A stretch of 64,000 nt of DNA from Parietaria judaica (GCA_954871525.1 OX940872.1:10501180-10565179); one strand, 5' to 3'; shown: positions 35,781-46,895, counted from the first letter of the stretch. The notes: a model not told the origin generated them from the letters alone. A program made the numbers and translations.

Positions 35781-36021
35781 TGTTATGAATAAATGTGAAA
35801 TGCTCATTTATTTTCACACTATATTAGTCAACAATTGTATGCTCCAAATTTCTTATAAATACCACCCTAAGTGGATGAATAAAATTCACCTCTCATATTT
35901 CTACACTTACATTTATCTCACTCACATCTTACTTCTCTCTATCATCTTTTCCATAAAACACACCACTCACCAAATTTCTTACCACTTAAAATCAAGGTGC
36001 AAAGTTGGTGAATTTATAACA
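35781..36021 (+). repeat. 3' LTR of the Copia element
   Basis: It is 241 bp and lacks the 20-bp duplication of the 5' LTR. The polypurine tract precedes it directly. Confidence 0.93.
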
Positions 36022-36103
36022 CTCTTGAAGTTGTTTGGTAGAACTTAAAAGTGTTTTTCCTTCACTGCAAATAGAAAGAAAAAAGATCATTAGTATAAAA
36101 ATC

Positions 36104-36702
36104 GTAATATTGGGTGTCTGTATCATGTTCCTCTATTTATATGCTACTAAAAAACTTACAATGAGACATAGCTAGTAATTAGTATACATAAATACAAATC
36201 AATGAATTTTGACATTAAGTAAGAGAAATCAAAAGCCTAAACATCTCTATGGAATATAAAAGATCAAAGGTCATCTTATTTATAACTATGATTTGGTAAA
36301 TAATGATAAAAGTTCTCTATTTTAAGCATGTATAGATTTATGTTTGTAGAGATGGATTTTGTTGTTTATTTAAAAATATTTGTGTGCGATTACAAAAAAA
36401 AAAAAAGAGGACAAACTAAGTTTTCTAAAATCTGATTATTATAAATATTTGTGTTTTTCAAAGTATTTGCTCATCGTTTATAAATATCCGTATGCTATAA
36501 TTATTAATAAGTGTCATCACGTTTAAAATTAATTGCTGTTACTTTTGTTATTCTTATTATGTATGTAGAATATAAAAAGGGGCACTACTTAATTATAAGA
36601 GGCCTTAAACATTTACTGTACTTATTTAATAACTAATAAGAGCGTGGCAATAACTTCCACACATATTGCAAATTAACTGTACTTATATTTTTTATTTTTT
36701 TA
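36104..36702. other. Helitron interior, AT-rich, no gene
   Basis: No open frame or RNA gene is seen. This is part of the candidate Helitron to the right of the nested Copia. Confidence 0.4.
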
Positions 36703-36841
36703 ATTCTAAATTCTAAAAAATTAGCATTTGAAGATGTCTATATAGAATAATTGTCTAGTGAAAACTTTCTCATTCTAAATTCTAAAAAAATAGTATTTGA
36801 AGATGTCAATATAAAAGAATTGTCTAGTGAAAACTTTCTCA
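36703..36841. repeat. Two tandem 69-bp repeats at the Helitron 5' end
   Basis: Units 36703-36771 and 36772-36841 share ATTCTAAATTCTAAAAAA, GAAGATGTC and TTGTCTAGTGAAAACTTTCTC. They lie directly inside the proposed 5' terminus. Confidence 0.85.
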
Positions 36842-37042
36842 TCATGCTTTTATATATATATAGATTACGTCAACGAGAGCTATTAGCGAAGGACAAAAAA
36901 ACCATTTACACGTCTTAAGCCTTAAAGGGTTTTTTGAGTCACTGATTTTGACAGTACATATTAAATCCTTTTTACCAAGAGATATTATTTTGTTGTAAAT
37001 AAAATTATATTTGTCGGCTAATGTTTTTTCGTCATTAATTGA

Positions 37043-37075
<33 letters not shown>

Positions 37076-37143
37076 TTCGAATTAGGACATTTCTTACCTG
37101 CATTTCATCACCCATACGTAGAGATTTTGTATGACCTTAAATG

Positions 37144-37516
37144 TATAATCGTAAGGCATGACGTATTTGAACAAGTGGGCCTCCTTCAGCAAACCCTTAA
37201 TTAATTTAATATGTGTAGCTTTTACTTGAAGCACAAGTTCCTTGGGGTAATATAGTAATTTTACTAGTATTCCTTTATCTATATAAACTCCCACATCATG
37301 GTTGTATTCAACACTTCATCAATAAAAAGCAAAAGAGTTTCTCTCTATCTCCATATTTTATCTTGCCTTCTCATCAATACACGTCACAATATATACATAA
37401 TATTTTATATAATACACACTGAGTGTATGCAAGTGTTATTGAGAGTGTGAGCGTGCAAGTGGGCTGTTGCCTAGAAACTTTGTCGTTTTGGCAGTAATAT
37501 TTGTCTCGGGCTAACA
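37144..37516 (+). repeat. 5' LTR of the TA...CA Copia element
   Basis: It is 373 bp with sequence TATAATCGTAAGGCATG at the start and GGCTAACA at the end. It contains TATATAAACTCCC as a likely TATA region at about 37276. Confidence 0.9.
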
Positions 37517-37745
37517 TTTGGTATCAGAGCGAGGTTGTTGGTGTCGTTGTCAGGTCTCTTGAAAGTCTTAGTATGTTCTGTGGTTGCGGTTCCGACTGAT
37601 CTTCCACATCAGAAACGAATTTTTTGAGATTTTAGAAAGTCTTAGTATGCTCTGTGGTTGCAGTTCCAACTGATCTTCCACATCAGAAACACTTTCCTGA
37701 TATTTTTTGTGAGAGTTTTCTTTGTGTCGAGGTACCGCCAACACC

Positions 37746-40700
37746 ATGGGTGATCTCCAAGTTATCGGAGGAATCAAGAAACTCAACAACACCAACTACA
37801 ACACATGGGCAACATGCATAATGTCCTATTTGCAAGGGCAGGACCTTTGGGAGGTCATCGGCGGAAGCGAAACTACGCCGCCGGAGGAAGATGCTAATGG
37901 CACCTTGCGGAAATGGAGAATCAAAGCAGGAAAAGCGATGTTTGCCTTAAAGACCACTGTTGAAGAAGAGATATTAGAGCACATTCGGGACGACAAGACG
38001 CCCAAAGAAGCATGGGAGACGTTCGTGACGCTTTTCTCAAAGAAGAATGATGCGAGGCTACAACTCTTGGAGAACGAGCTGCTATCAATCTCACAACGCG
38101 ACGTGACGATTGCTCAGTATTTTCACAAGGTCAAGTTGATATGCCATGAGATTAGCGATCTCGATCCGAAGTCCGTCATCGGAGAGGCTCGTATGAAGAG
38201 GATTATCATCCACGGGTTGAGATCGGAGTACCGAAGCTTCGTAATTGCTGTACAAGGATGGCCCGTTCAACCATCACTTGTAGAGTTTGAGAATTTTCTA
38301 GCAAGCCAAGAAGCGATGGCTAAGAAGATGGGAGGCGTCACAGTGAAGAACGAAGAGGAGAAGCACCTCCTGCTGACACATGAAGAATGAGTTGCCAAGC
38401 AAAAGAAGAATCATGGAGTTGAGTCTTCTTCAAGCTCGTCGAGTCGTGGTGGGTACGGCGGAGATATCCGAGCACGTGGTAGAGGCCGGGGACGAGGGCG
38501 AGGTCGTGACATGCGAGGTCGCGGCAGTAGCTCACCCCGCCAGGAAGGCAGCACGGCCCGAAGAGACAAGAGCACAGTGAAGTGCTACAATTGTCAGAAG
38601 ATCGGGCACTATGCATCGGAATGCCGCAGTAGGAAGCACGCCGACGAAGCGAATCTGACAAGATTCCACGAAGACGAGCAAATATTGATATTCGCCCAGC
38701 AGGACAGGAACGTTGAAGTGCGGAGAGAGGAGGAGACGAGCGTCGAACGCGAGAGCGACGCTGAGCCCGGGCGAGAACCGGTCAGAGACAAGACCAACCC
38801 GGAGGAGCCAGTCGACGTGGAGTCGAGTCCGGAGCCTGAGCTGATGATGGCCGAGAAGAGGCCCAACTCGGAAAAGATAGCCAAAGAGACGGTCATGCTT
38901 ATCGAGGACAAGGTTATCGCAAACCTCCTCGTAGACGGAGAAAAGAATGTCTATACCGACGTATGGTATTTAGACAATGGTGCGAGCAACCACATGACAG
39001 GAGATCGAGCTAAATTTAAAGAGCTTGATGAAAAGATCACAGGGAGCGTGAAGTTCGGTGATGAATCAATCGTTGAAATCAAAGGTAGAGGGTCAATCCA
39101 GTTCCAGTGCAAAAATGGAGACCAACGCCTACTGACCCAGGTGTACTACATCCCGAAACTGAAGAGTAACATCATCAGTCTCGGTCAGATGACGGAGGTC
39201 GGCAACATGGTGGTGATGGCCGGCTCATACCTAAAGATGGGGAACCAAAGTGGCGCCCTGCTGATGAAGGTGAAGAGAACGCCGAACAGGTTGTACAAGA
39301 TACTCCTGGAGACGGGCCAACCCGTCTGCTTAATGACGTCCCTGACAGACCCAGCTTGGTTGTGGCACGCACGACTTGGGCACGCAAATTTCTACGCGCT
39401 CAAGATGATGGGAGATAAGATGATGGCCTTTGGGGTACCGAAGATTGAACACCCCAACCAGCTGTGTGAATGCTGCATGGTCGCGAAACAGGCAAGAGTG
39501 CCATTTCCGATCAAGGCCAAATTTCGAGCAGAGCGACCCCTCCAATTGGTGCACGCTGACCTCTGTGGTCCAATCACCCCGGCCACTCTAGCCGGCAACA
39601 CGTACTTCTTTTTACTTGTTGATGATTACAGCCGTTGGATGTGGGTTTATACACTCAAAGAGAAGAGTGGAGCGCTTGAAGTCTTCAAGAAGTTCAAGAG
39701 GCTCGTCGAGAACCAATCTGGACATAAACTGAAGACCCTACGAACAGATCGAGGTGGAGAGTTCACGTCCTAACAGTTCGGAGAATTCTGCAATGAAGAA
39801 GGAGTCGAACACCACCTCACTGCACCGTACACGCCCTAGCAAAAAACTGTGGTCGAGAGAAGAAACCGGACTGTGATGGACACTGCAAGGAGTTTGCTGA
39901 AGATCATGCTAGTCTCGGCGAGGTTCTGGGGAGAAGCAGTACGACATGCGGTCTACTTGCTGAACCGTCTACCGACGAAGGCGCTAGGTGAGCGCACCCC
40001 TTACCAAGTCTGGAAAGGGAAGAAACCTCATCTGGAGCATTTGAAGGTGTTTGGATGCACCGCACATGTGAAGACTGCGGGACCAAACCTCAAAAATCTC
40101 GATGATCGGAGTCAACCAATCCTCAAAAAGCTCGAAGAAGGGAGCAAGGCACACAGACTCTACGACCCCCGACGCGGAAAAGCGCATGTGAGCAGAGACG
40201 CCGTGTTCGAAGAAGAAAATAAATGGGATTGGCGAGACGAGAACGGAGAGCCTCAACAAAACTCGGTGGAGTTTATACTCGAAGAGGAAGAGGCGATCGA
40301 GCAAGAAGAAGGAGAGAATCCCTTCCAAGGACTAGCAACGCCTAGTTCGCCTGGAACCAGCACGACTGGAACCAGCTCACCGCCAGGCTCGCCTAACCTA
40401 GGATCAGGAATGAGCACCCCGATCCCAATGACAGCTAGTTCGGGAGGAACCAGCTCAGGAGACTCGTCGATCAAGGACAAACCTAGAGGGTTCCGTACCT
40501 TGTCTGACGTCTACGAAGAAGCGCGGGAGCTTGACTTGAGCCCGGAGGAGCTCCTGCTGGTTAGTGAAGAGGAACCAACCAACTATCGTGAGGCAGCCAA
40601 CGAGAAGGAATGGCAGAAAGCGATGGAAAGAGAGCTAGAGTCAATTGAGAAGAATCAACATGGGAGCTAGTCGACCTTCCGAAAGGTCACAAGTCCATTG

Positions 40701-42159
40701 GTCTGAAGTGGATTTATAAGCTCAAGAAAGACTCAGAAGGAAACGTCCTCAAGCACAAGGCCAGACTAGTCGCAAAGGGCTACGTGTAGAAGCAGGGAGT
40801 AGACTTCGAGGAAGTTTTCGCTCCAGTAGCCAAACTAGACACGGTCAGGCTGATCCTAGCCCTCGCAGCTCACTGAGGCTGGAAAATCCATCACCTGGAC
40901 GTTAAATCAGCATTCCTGAATGGTGAACTCGAAGAAGAAGTCTATGTTGCTCAGCCGGAAGGCTTCTTCGACAAGACCGCCGAGCACAGGGTGTACAAGC
41001 TGTCAAAAGCTCTTTATGGATTGCGACAAGCACCACGTGCATGGAACACTCGACTCGACAGATGTATGAAGAGTCTCGGTTTCAAGAAGTGTTCCCAGGA
41101 GCAAGCGGTATACACGAGGAACAATCGAGGCGAGGCCCTCATCGTCGGTGTATACGTCGACGACCTAATCGTGACTGGATCCAGTGCAGAAGGAATAGAT
41201 GGATTCAAGAAGCAGATGATGAAGGAGTTCGAGATGAGCGACCTCAGACTACTCTCATACTACCTCGGCATTGAAGTCGATCAGAATAATGAATGCGTCA
41301 CGCTGAAGCAGTCGGCTTATGCGATGAAAATTTTGAAGCAATTCAAGATGACGGACTGCAACCCGAGCAAGTATCCGATGGAACCAAAGTTATAGCTCGG
41401 GAAAGATGCTGAAGGAACCCCAGTGGATCCCACGGAGTATAGGCGTGTCGTCAGGTGTCTCAGGTACCTAACCCATACCCGACCGGACATCTCATATGCA
41501 GTTGGCATAGTGAGTCGTCACATAGAGAAGCCTACCGCTTTACACCAGCAGGCGCTTTACACCAGCAGGCTGTGAAGCACATCCTTCGTTACATGAAAGG
41601 AACGACGAGCTATAGGATCCAATACGGAAGAGGGAGTGAAGCTGAAGAATTGGTCGGTTTTACCGACAGTGACCTAGCCGGTGATGTCGATGACAGAAAG
41701 AGTACCGGAGGGATGGCATTTTACCTCAACGGGAATCTGATCACCTGACAGTCACAAAAGTAGAAAATTGTGGCCTTATCGTCTTGCGAAGCGGAGTTTA
41801 TGGCAGCGACCGCAGCAGCATGTCAAGCGTTATGGCTCAAAAATTTATTTAGCGAAGTGACTGGAACCGAGCAGAAGCCAGTGACTCTCTACGTCGACAA
41901 CAAGTCTGCGATCGCACTGATGAAAAACCCGGTTTTTCATGGACGCAGCAAGCACATTGACACTCGCTTTCACTTTATTCGCGAGTGTGTGGAAAACCGG
42001 GAGATCATCGTGGAGTTTGTCAGCACCAGAGAGCAACGAGCTGACATTCTCACCAAAGCTTTAGCGAGAGTCAAATTTGCGAAAATGCGACAACTACTCG
42101 GCATGAAGAACTTCGAACTACGTCAAGCTTACAGGAGAGAATATAATCGTAAGGCATGA
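37746..42159 (+). pseudogene. Copia gag-pol polyprotein of the TA...CA element, with stops and frameshifts
   Basis: Gag starts at ATG 37746 (MGDLQVIGGIKKLNNTNY) and runs into a TGA at 38388. The frame then continues through an RG-rich stretch and the knuckle CYNCQKIGHYASEC (about 38583). Protease is at about 38967 (LDNGASNHM). Integrase has the HADLCGP and RTDRGGEF acidic residues. RT has YVDDLIVTG near 41152. RNase H has ALSSCEAEF and HIDTRFHF, ending in the 3' LTR. Lesions: TGA 38388, TAA 39771, TAG 39837, a one-base loss near 40657, TAG 40787, TGA 40874, TAG 41393, a 17-bp tandem duplication 41536-41569 (frameshift), TGA 41746 and TAG 41761. Confidence 0.92.
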
Positions 42160-42507
42160 CGTATTTGAACAAGTGGGCCTCCTCCAGCAAGCCTTTAATT
42201 AATTTAATATGTGTAGCTTTTACTTGAAGCATAAGTTTCTTGGGGTAATATAGTAATTTTACTAGTATTCCTTTATCTATATAAACTCCCACATCATGTA
42301 TTCAACACTTCATCAATAAAAAGCAAAAGAGTTTCTCTCTATCTCCATATTTTATCTTGCCTTCTCATCAATACACGTCACAATATATAAATATTTTATA
42401 TAATACACACTGAGTGTATGCAAATGTTATTGTGAGTGTGAGCGTGCAAGTGGGCTGTTGCCTAGAAACTTTGTCGTTTTGGCAGTAATATTTGTCTCGG
42501 GCTAACA
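42142..42507 (+). repeat. 3' LTR of the TA...CA Copia element
   Basis: It is 366 bp, very similar to the 5' LTR, with mostly transitions and small indels between them. Confidence 0.9.
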
Positions 42508-42512
42508 AAATG

Positions 42513-43190
42513 TACAACGCCATGTAGGAGCGGGTGTCGGAGTAACGGGGAACGCAACTGTGTATTTCTCGCCTACATTGCAATGAGCTTTGTGAAGGTG
42601 TTGCACAGGCTCGGTGCGTGTGAAATGCTGCTCGGGGTTTGCCCTCTCTGGTTGCCTCGCTCGACATCGACAACCACGTGTAAATTGAGAATATTTAATT
42701 CTATTGATTTTACACGTTTTCCTTATAAATTTCTTTTGGTCAATTGAAATACCTTTTGCTAGCTAACAATTGTCTAAACGTCAACGCTCATACACGTCTT
42801 CTCTTTAGTTATTTTCGATATCTAACTCTTAATTAATTACCATACTAAAGGTAGTAAAAATACCCGATTTATATAAAATTAGTTACGGCAAAGAGTTAAT
42901 GAACGTTGCAAGTATGGCAAATTACGTAGTCATTTTGTGGAATTCATTCTCCTTTCCACTTTCCACTTTTTTATATCTTTTTTTTTTTCTTTTCTTCTTC
43001 TTATCTCTTTCCGTTTATTATTTAATTCAACAATTATTAGAAAAATAATTATTTAAAAAAATACATGACTTAAGCCTTAAAAAGCCTTTTGAATTACTTT
43101 GATTTTTTACAATACACATGGAATCTTTTTTTACAAAAAAATTAATGATAATTATATGACTTTTGATTTTAATTTTTCCATCATATATAT
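42513..43190. other. Flank of the Copia insertion with a possible exon fragment
   Basis: 42520-42680 is GC-richer than its surroundings and may be the eroded first exon of the OCTOPUS-like gene. A plus-strand stretch reads GVCPL near 42640, recalling the GVCPxCLRERL start of that family, but the frame is not clean. The rest to 43190 is AT-rich with no frame of note. Confidence 0.25.
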
Positions 43191-43622
43191 ATGCAAGGGA
43201 AGATACTCAAAGACGCTACATTAAATGAAATACAAATATCAAGAAATTTGAGCAAGAAATTTGCGAAATGGAGGCGAAAGCCGAAGAAGAAGAAGCTCCC
43301 CGGAGAGAATGGCGATTCGGTGACTGGAAACAATGACGGAGCGAGGGCGAGGGAAACACAGTCGGAGGTCGGGGAGTATGGTTTCGGCGGTGAGCGCAGA
43401 TCTTGCGATACAGATCCGAGATTCTCTGTCGACATTGCAGCTCGGACGTCGCTCGACGAGTGCCGTCGCTTCTCCTTTGACGAGCCGAGGGCGTCGTGGG
43501 ACGGGTACCTGATCGGAAGGCCGGCGAGGATGGCTCCGATGGTGTCCGTCGTCGAGGACAATGCTGAATTGACCGGGCGCGGCAGCGAAGGTTTTGTTAA
43601 TGGCCGTGGTCGCTGCGCCTGA
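43191..43622 (+). pseudogene. OCTOPUS-like (DUF740) protein fragment
   Basis: A 143-codon open frame contains FAKWRRKPKKKK and then ETQSEVGEYGFGGERRSC, DTDPRFSVD and RRFSFDEPRASWDGYLIG, followed by MVSVVEDN. These blocks, in this order, are the hallmark of the OCTOPUS/OPS-like plant family, which are polar, plasma-membrane-associated regulators of vascular (phloem) development and brassinosteroid signalling. Full family members are several hundred residues long. This one stops at about 140 and lacks both the N-terminal Cys motif and the C-terminal part. An AG at 43196-43197 could be a splice acceptor making this an internal exon. The MULE-like end at 44118 and the Copia insertion flank it, so it is most likely a relic or a captured fragment. 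Expression is possible but unsupported. Confidence 0.7.
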
Positions 43623-43639
43623 AGTCGCCCTCATTATTC

Positions 43640-44118
43640 CACGTTTGTTTTGTATTTAAATTTTAATAACAATAAAGTGTTTATTCGTGTTAATTTTTGT
43701 GTTTATTTGTGTATCAAAGTGTTTATTCGTGTTAATTTTGTGTTTATTTGTGTATTAAAGTGTTGATTTACGTTAATTCGTTGTTGATTTACGTTAATTC
43801 GCGTCTTTAATTTGTTGATATTTTTTGAAAAAAAAATAAATCCGAAAATTATATAAATGTTTTGAATTTAAAATTTGAATTATATAAAAAAAAAAGGTTT
43901 GGTTTTGGTTGTTACCATATTTATAGCTATTTCAATTAATAGCAATATTTTCAATTAATGAAAATAAATGAATTTTTAAATTTTATTAAAACATGAGGGT
44001 AATAAAGTAATTGGAATTCCATTTAAACGGTTAATTGGCTAGTTTATAAAATTAACCAAAATTTAACTATTTTGCTAAACACACTTTCAGATTTGGCTAT
44101 TTATCCAAAGCGCCCTTA
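43640..44118 (-). mobile_element. Second copy of the MULE-like terminus, inverted
   Basis: The reverse complement of 44020-44118 aligns closely with 617-720 (GGGCKCT start, GCAAAATAGT, TTTGGTTAAT and ATAGCCAATTAACC blocks). Inside it are tandem 42-bp units (43674-43715 and 43716-43756) with GTGTTTATTCGTGTTAATTT, echoing the GTTAAT repeats of the first copy. The other end of this element was not found. It may lie beyond the OCTOPUS fragment. Confidence 0.5.
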
Positions 44119-44425
44119 ATAATATTTTATTGACATAATGGAGAGCTTATATACAATATAGAATGATACGTCTAGAAACTATTATGGAAACGTTGCAACA
44201 ATATATCAATGAATATTTCACCAGCTAATAGCATATAAATGAGAGTGATTCTGATGAATGATTTCATGCAATCAGATCACACTCGATCGGTGGGAAGTAT
44301 ATACTTTCTCCAATAAAACATACTATTAGATAAGAAAAAAAGATATCGTGCAATTTGTTATGTCGAAAATAATAGTGATTGAATGAAAAGTGTCAAAAAT
44401 GGCACAGATGGCTATTAGCAATTTG

Positions 44426-45995
44426 GGTTTTCAACCACCCATGGATTCCGGCAACAAATCGGGGAGGGAAACTTCCGGGTTTTCAACCACCCTCGCCCGT
44501 GAAGTAAATCATCGCACCTACGGTCCAACCAATTCGGAGAGAATCAATATATTCCTTTTCGGGAGCGATTCATCCTTCCCGAACGCAGCATACAACTCTC
44601 TGTTGTACTGCGCTCTCCAAGTGTGCTTGTTCCTCCCTTCTTCTTTACCATGGCAAGTCTTTGTGAAATAACCCCGATGAGAAGAAAAAAGAAGGCGTTA
44701 AGAGACCTCCTGGCCCAACCCTAGACACTCTAAGATCCATGGATTCCAAGGGCTTGTTGTTTCTCCGTTCTCTCGGAGGAACCCGATGATGGTTTCCCGT
44801 GGCATGTTGCCGACCTTTTCACTAACGGGGCACGGAACCGCGACCTTGTATCGGAGCTCATGATCCCTTTTGATGCCCAAGCTATTTTTGGTTCTTTGAG
44901 GATGATGGAATTTACTTGGTGCGATCGGGGTACCGTCTTGCGCGGGCGGCTAAAAGAGATGGACCGTCGGAGTCGTATAGCCTTGCCCCACGGTGGTGGA
45001 AGACTTTGTGGGGGCTCCAAATCCCCCCCAAATTTAAGCATCTTGTGTGGCGTGCATGGTTGATATTCTTCCGACCTTCGGGGCGCTTAGAGGGAGAGGA
45101 GTTCCTTGCCTCCCTTTTTGCAAGCTTTGCGGCGCCTTGCCGGAGGATAGCCTTCATGCGCTATGAGGATGTGAAAGTGCTCGCGCGATATGGGATTCTT
45201 CATCTTTGCATAGATGGGTGGAAAAGGCGGGGTCATTACCTCTAAGGGAGCTTTCCTTCCGAGCACTTACCTGTCTCGCGGCGGCAAATCTTGAGCTCTT
45301 TTGTGGTTATTGTGGGCGACGTGGTCCAACCGGAACTCAAGCATATTTGAACATAAAGAAGTTAAACCGACGGAATGGGTTGAGAAGGTGGCTTGTTGGT
45401 TTGCTAGCTTTAAGGAAAGCAACTGTCTATTAGAGGCCCAAACGAGGAGTAAACCTATACGACAACAAGCATGGGCTGCACCGGAGAATGACGATCTCAC
45501 CCTCTCCGTGGACGCGGCATGGGACAAGAACTCGGGGAAAGCAGCGTTGGGTGGAATCGTGAGAGATCACCGAGGAGAACTTGTTCGTCTCACGGCACGC
45601 CTATTATTGGATGTCGACTCTTCGGTGATGGCGGAATGTCAAGCCATTATCCACGGTCTCAAGTTCGCTAGTGATTGTGGATGGAAAGTAGCCGGCCGGG
45701 GTGGAAACCAATTTCCTTCAAGCCTACTATATCATCAACAAGAGAAAGCATAGTTCCATCCAAGGTTCGCTCGCTGCGGAGATCGGGTCCATTTTGGCAG
45801 AGGAAGAAAGGAACATTAAGTGTCCTTGGTTCCCGAGAGGGTGCAACGGAGTCACTAATAGGATAGCTAAAACACGCCTTGCGGATTCTATCCCTGACAT
45901 GTGGTCGAGGGAATGCTCGAGGTGGATTGTACTCGTTTTCCAAAGGGATTTATCCCTCATATGTTAATGAGAAAACTTCCGGTTTACAGAAAAAA
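44426..45995 (+). mobile_element. 5'-truncated LINE with a 15-bp target duplication
   Basis: The block is flanked by GCTATTAGCAATTTG at 44411-44425 and 45996-46010, exact over 15 bases, and ends in a short A-tract. It contains a zf-RVT-like stretch (WWKTLWGLQIPPKFKHLVW at about 44984-45040, then a shifted CKLCGALPEDSLHA). An RNase H-like domain lies at 45480-45755 (LSVDAAWDKNSGKAALGG, ... MAECQAIIHGLKFA). Frame breaks at several places show it is dead. The 5' part before about 44900 shows no recognisable reverse transcriptase, so most of ORF2 was lost by truncation at insertion. The repeated GGTTTTCAACCACCC at 44426 and about 44478 is an oddity of the 5' end. Confidence 0.88.
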
Positions 45996-46480
45996 GCTAT
46001 TAGCAATTTGTTATTTTCTTTAAAATAGTTTTTGAAAATTGAAGAATGTCGTCCACCGGAGATGTAGCACTACACCACGTGCCACATCACTACGCGAGAA
46101 TCTACACAGGTAGCTACACGATATAAATAAGTGTTTATCGACCTGATTCAAACAACTTCTTTTACAATTGTAAAAAAAAAAAAAACTTCTTTTAGAATAT
46201 CGTAAATATAATTTTTTTTATTTTTTAACCTAATATTGTAAATATAATTGTATGTGTTAACGGGTATTTTTACAACGATTATTTTATGAAGCGAAAATTA
46301 TTTAATGAATTTTCTCTTTATTAAATAAGACTCAAAACAAGCTTCGGAAACTCGTCTTTTAGATTTAAAGAGCCCAAAACGCAAAACAAAGTTTCTGGGA
46401 GGCTTCGCGAGCCGTGGCGAAGCCTCGGGCGCGCCAAGGGCACCCCATGTGCTTTACGGTGCGCCCCTACATGCCACTGC

Positions 46481-46895
46481 GCGCGCCGCGATCAGAGGCG
46501 CGTCCTCGCTTACCATGCGCGTAGTCCCAGCCACGCGTTGTTCTGTTTGCCGCACATGAGGGCACGTAAGGAATCGTTTGGCCACGCAGCTTGCGGCAAT
46601 ACGTCCGGAACGACGTAGGGACTCCAAAACTATATAACTTATGATTGGGGGATTTCCAGAACAGTATTTCATATCATATAGACCCCTAGACCGTCCTATA
46701 AATAGAAGCTCGATTCATTCAAACGATCTGAATATTGGCGCGCCGCGATCAGAGGCGGGCCCTCGAGTACCATGCACGCAGTCCCAGCCATGCGTCCTTC
46801 TATTTGCCGCGCATGAGGGCACGTGAGGAATCGTTTGGCCACGCAGCTTCCGGCAATAGGTCCGGAATGAGGCGAGGACTCCAAAACTATATAAC
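46481..46895 (+). repeat. 257-bp tandem duplication within the outer LTR, including the promoter region
   Basis: The block starting GCGCGCCGCGATCAGAGGCG at 46481 recurs at 46738. The second copy is cut by the inner element at 46895 and resumes at 51472 with the same order of motifs (TTGGGGGATTTC, ATAGACCC, AATAGAAGCTCGAT). The TATA box is CCTATAAATAGAAG in the first copy (about 46695) and CCTAAAAATAGAAG in the second (about 51528), so only the first looks functional. Confidence 0.85.

Larger units (their letters stand above)
29858..36021 (+). mobile_element. Complete but decayed Copia retrotransposon
   Basis: It has LTRs at 29858-30118 and 35781-36021, starting TGTTATGAATAAATG and ending TTTATAACA, with the perfect target duplication CTCTT (29853-29857 and 36022-36026). 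The primer-site region CGTTATCAGCACGATCAC follows the first LTR. The polypurine tract AAGGGGGAG (35772-35780) abuts the second. Between them lie gag, protease, integrase, reverse transcriptase and RNase H in Copia order. The 1.0 kb before gag contains three or four short repeats with GGAGGCTYTGCCACCTTATAG (about 30230-30500). Confidence 0.93.
28183..36864 (-). mobile_element. Candidate non-autonomous Helitron, about 2.5 kb without its nested Copia
   Basis: On the minus strand the element starts TCTATATATATATAAAAG at 36864, preceded by A. It ends CACTAG at 28183, followed by T, so the insertion is between A and T as Helitrons require. A hairpin (CACCGC, loop TCGAAGC, GCGGTG) ends 11 nt before the CTAG terminus, at the expected spacing. 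No Rep/helicase frame is present. The Copia element at 29858-36021 and its duplication account for about 6.2 kb of the span. The TC start is a low-information signal, so the 5' edge is less certain than the 3' edge. Confidence 0.6.
37144..42507 (+). mobile_element. Complete Copia retrotransposon with non-canonical TA...CA ends, many stops
   Basis: The LTRs lie at 37144-37516 and 42142-42507. The target duplication AAATG (37139-37143 and 42508-42512) fixes the LTR start at TATAATCG, not TG, while the end is the usual TAACA. A primer binding site TGGTATCAGAGC begins at 37519. A short purine tract (AGGAGAGAA) precedes the 3' LTR. Internal genes are gag, protease, integrase, RT and RNase H in Copia order in one original frame. 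About nine in-frame stops or shifts kill it, although the LTRs remain very similar to each other. Confidence 0.93.

Noticed and set aside
42368..42673. Minus-strand frame of 101 codons crossing the Copia LTR edge
   Set aside because: Half of it is LTR, and removing the insertion brings a stop at the junction; not a credible gene.
43239..43634. Minus-strand frame of 131 codons
   Set aside because: It is antisense to the OCTOPUS-like fragment, whose sense frame has a recognisable family signature.
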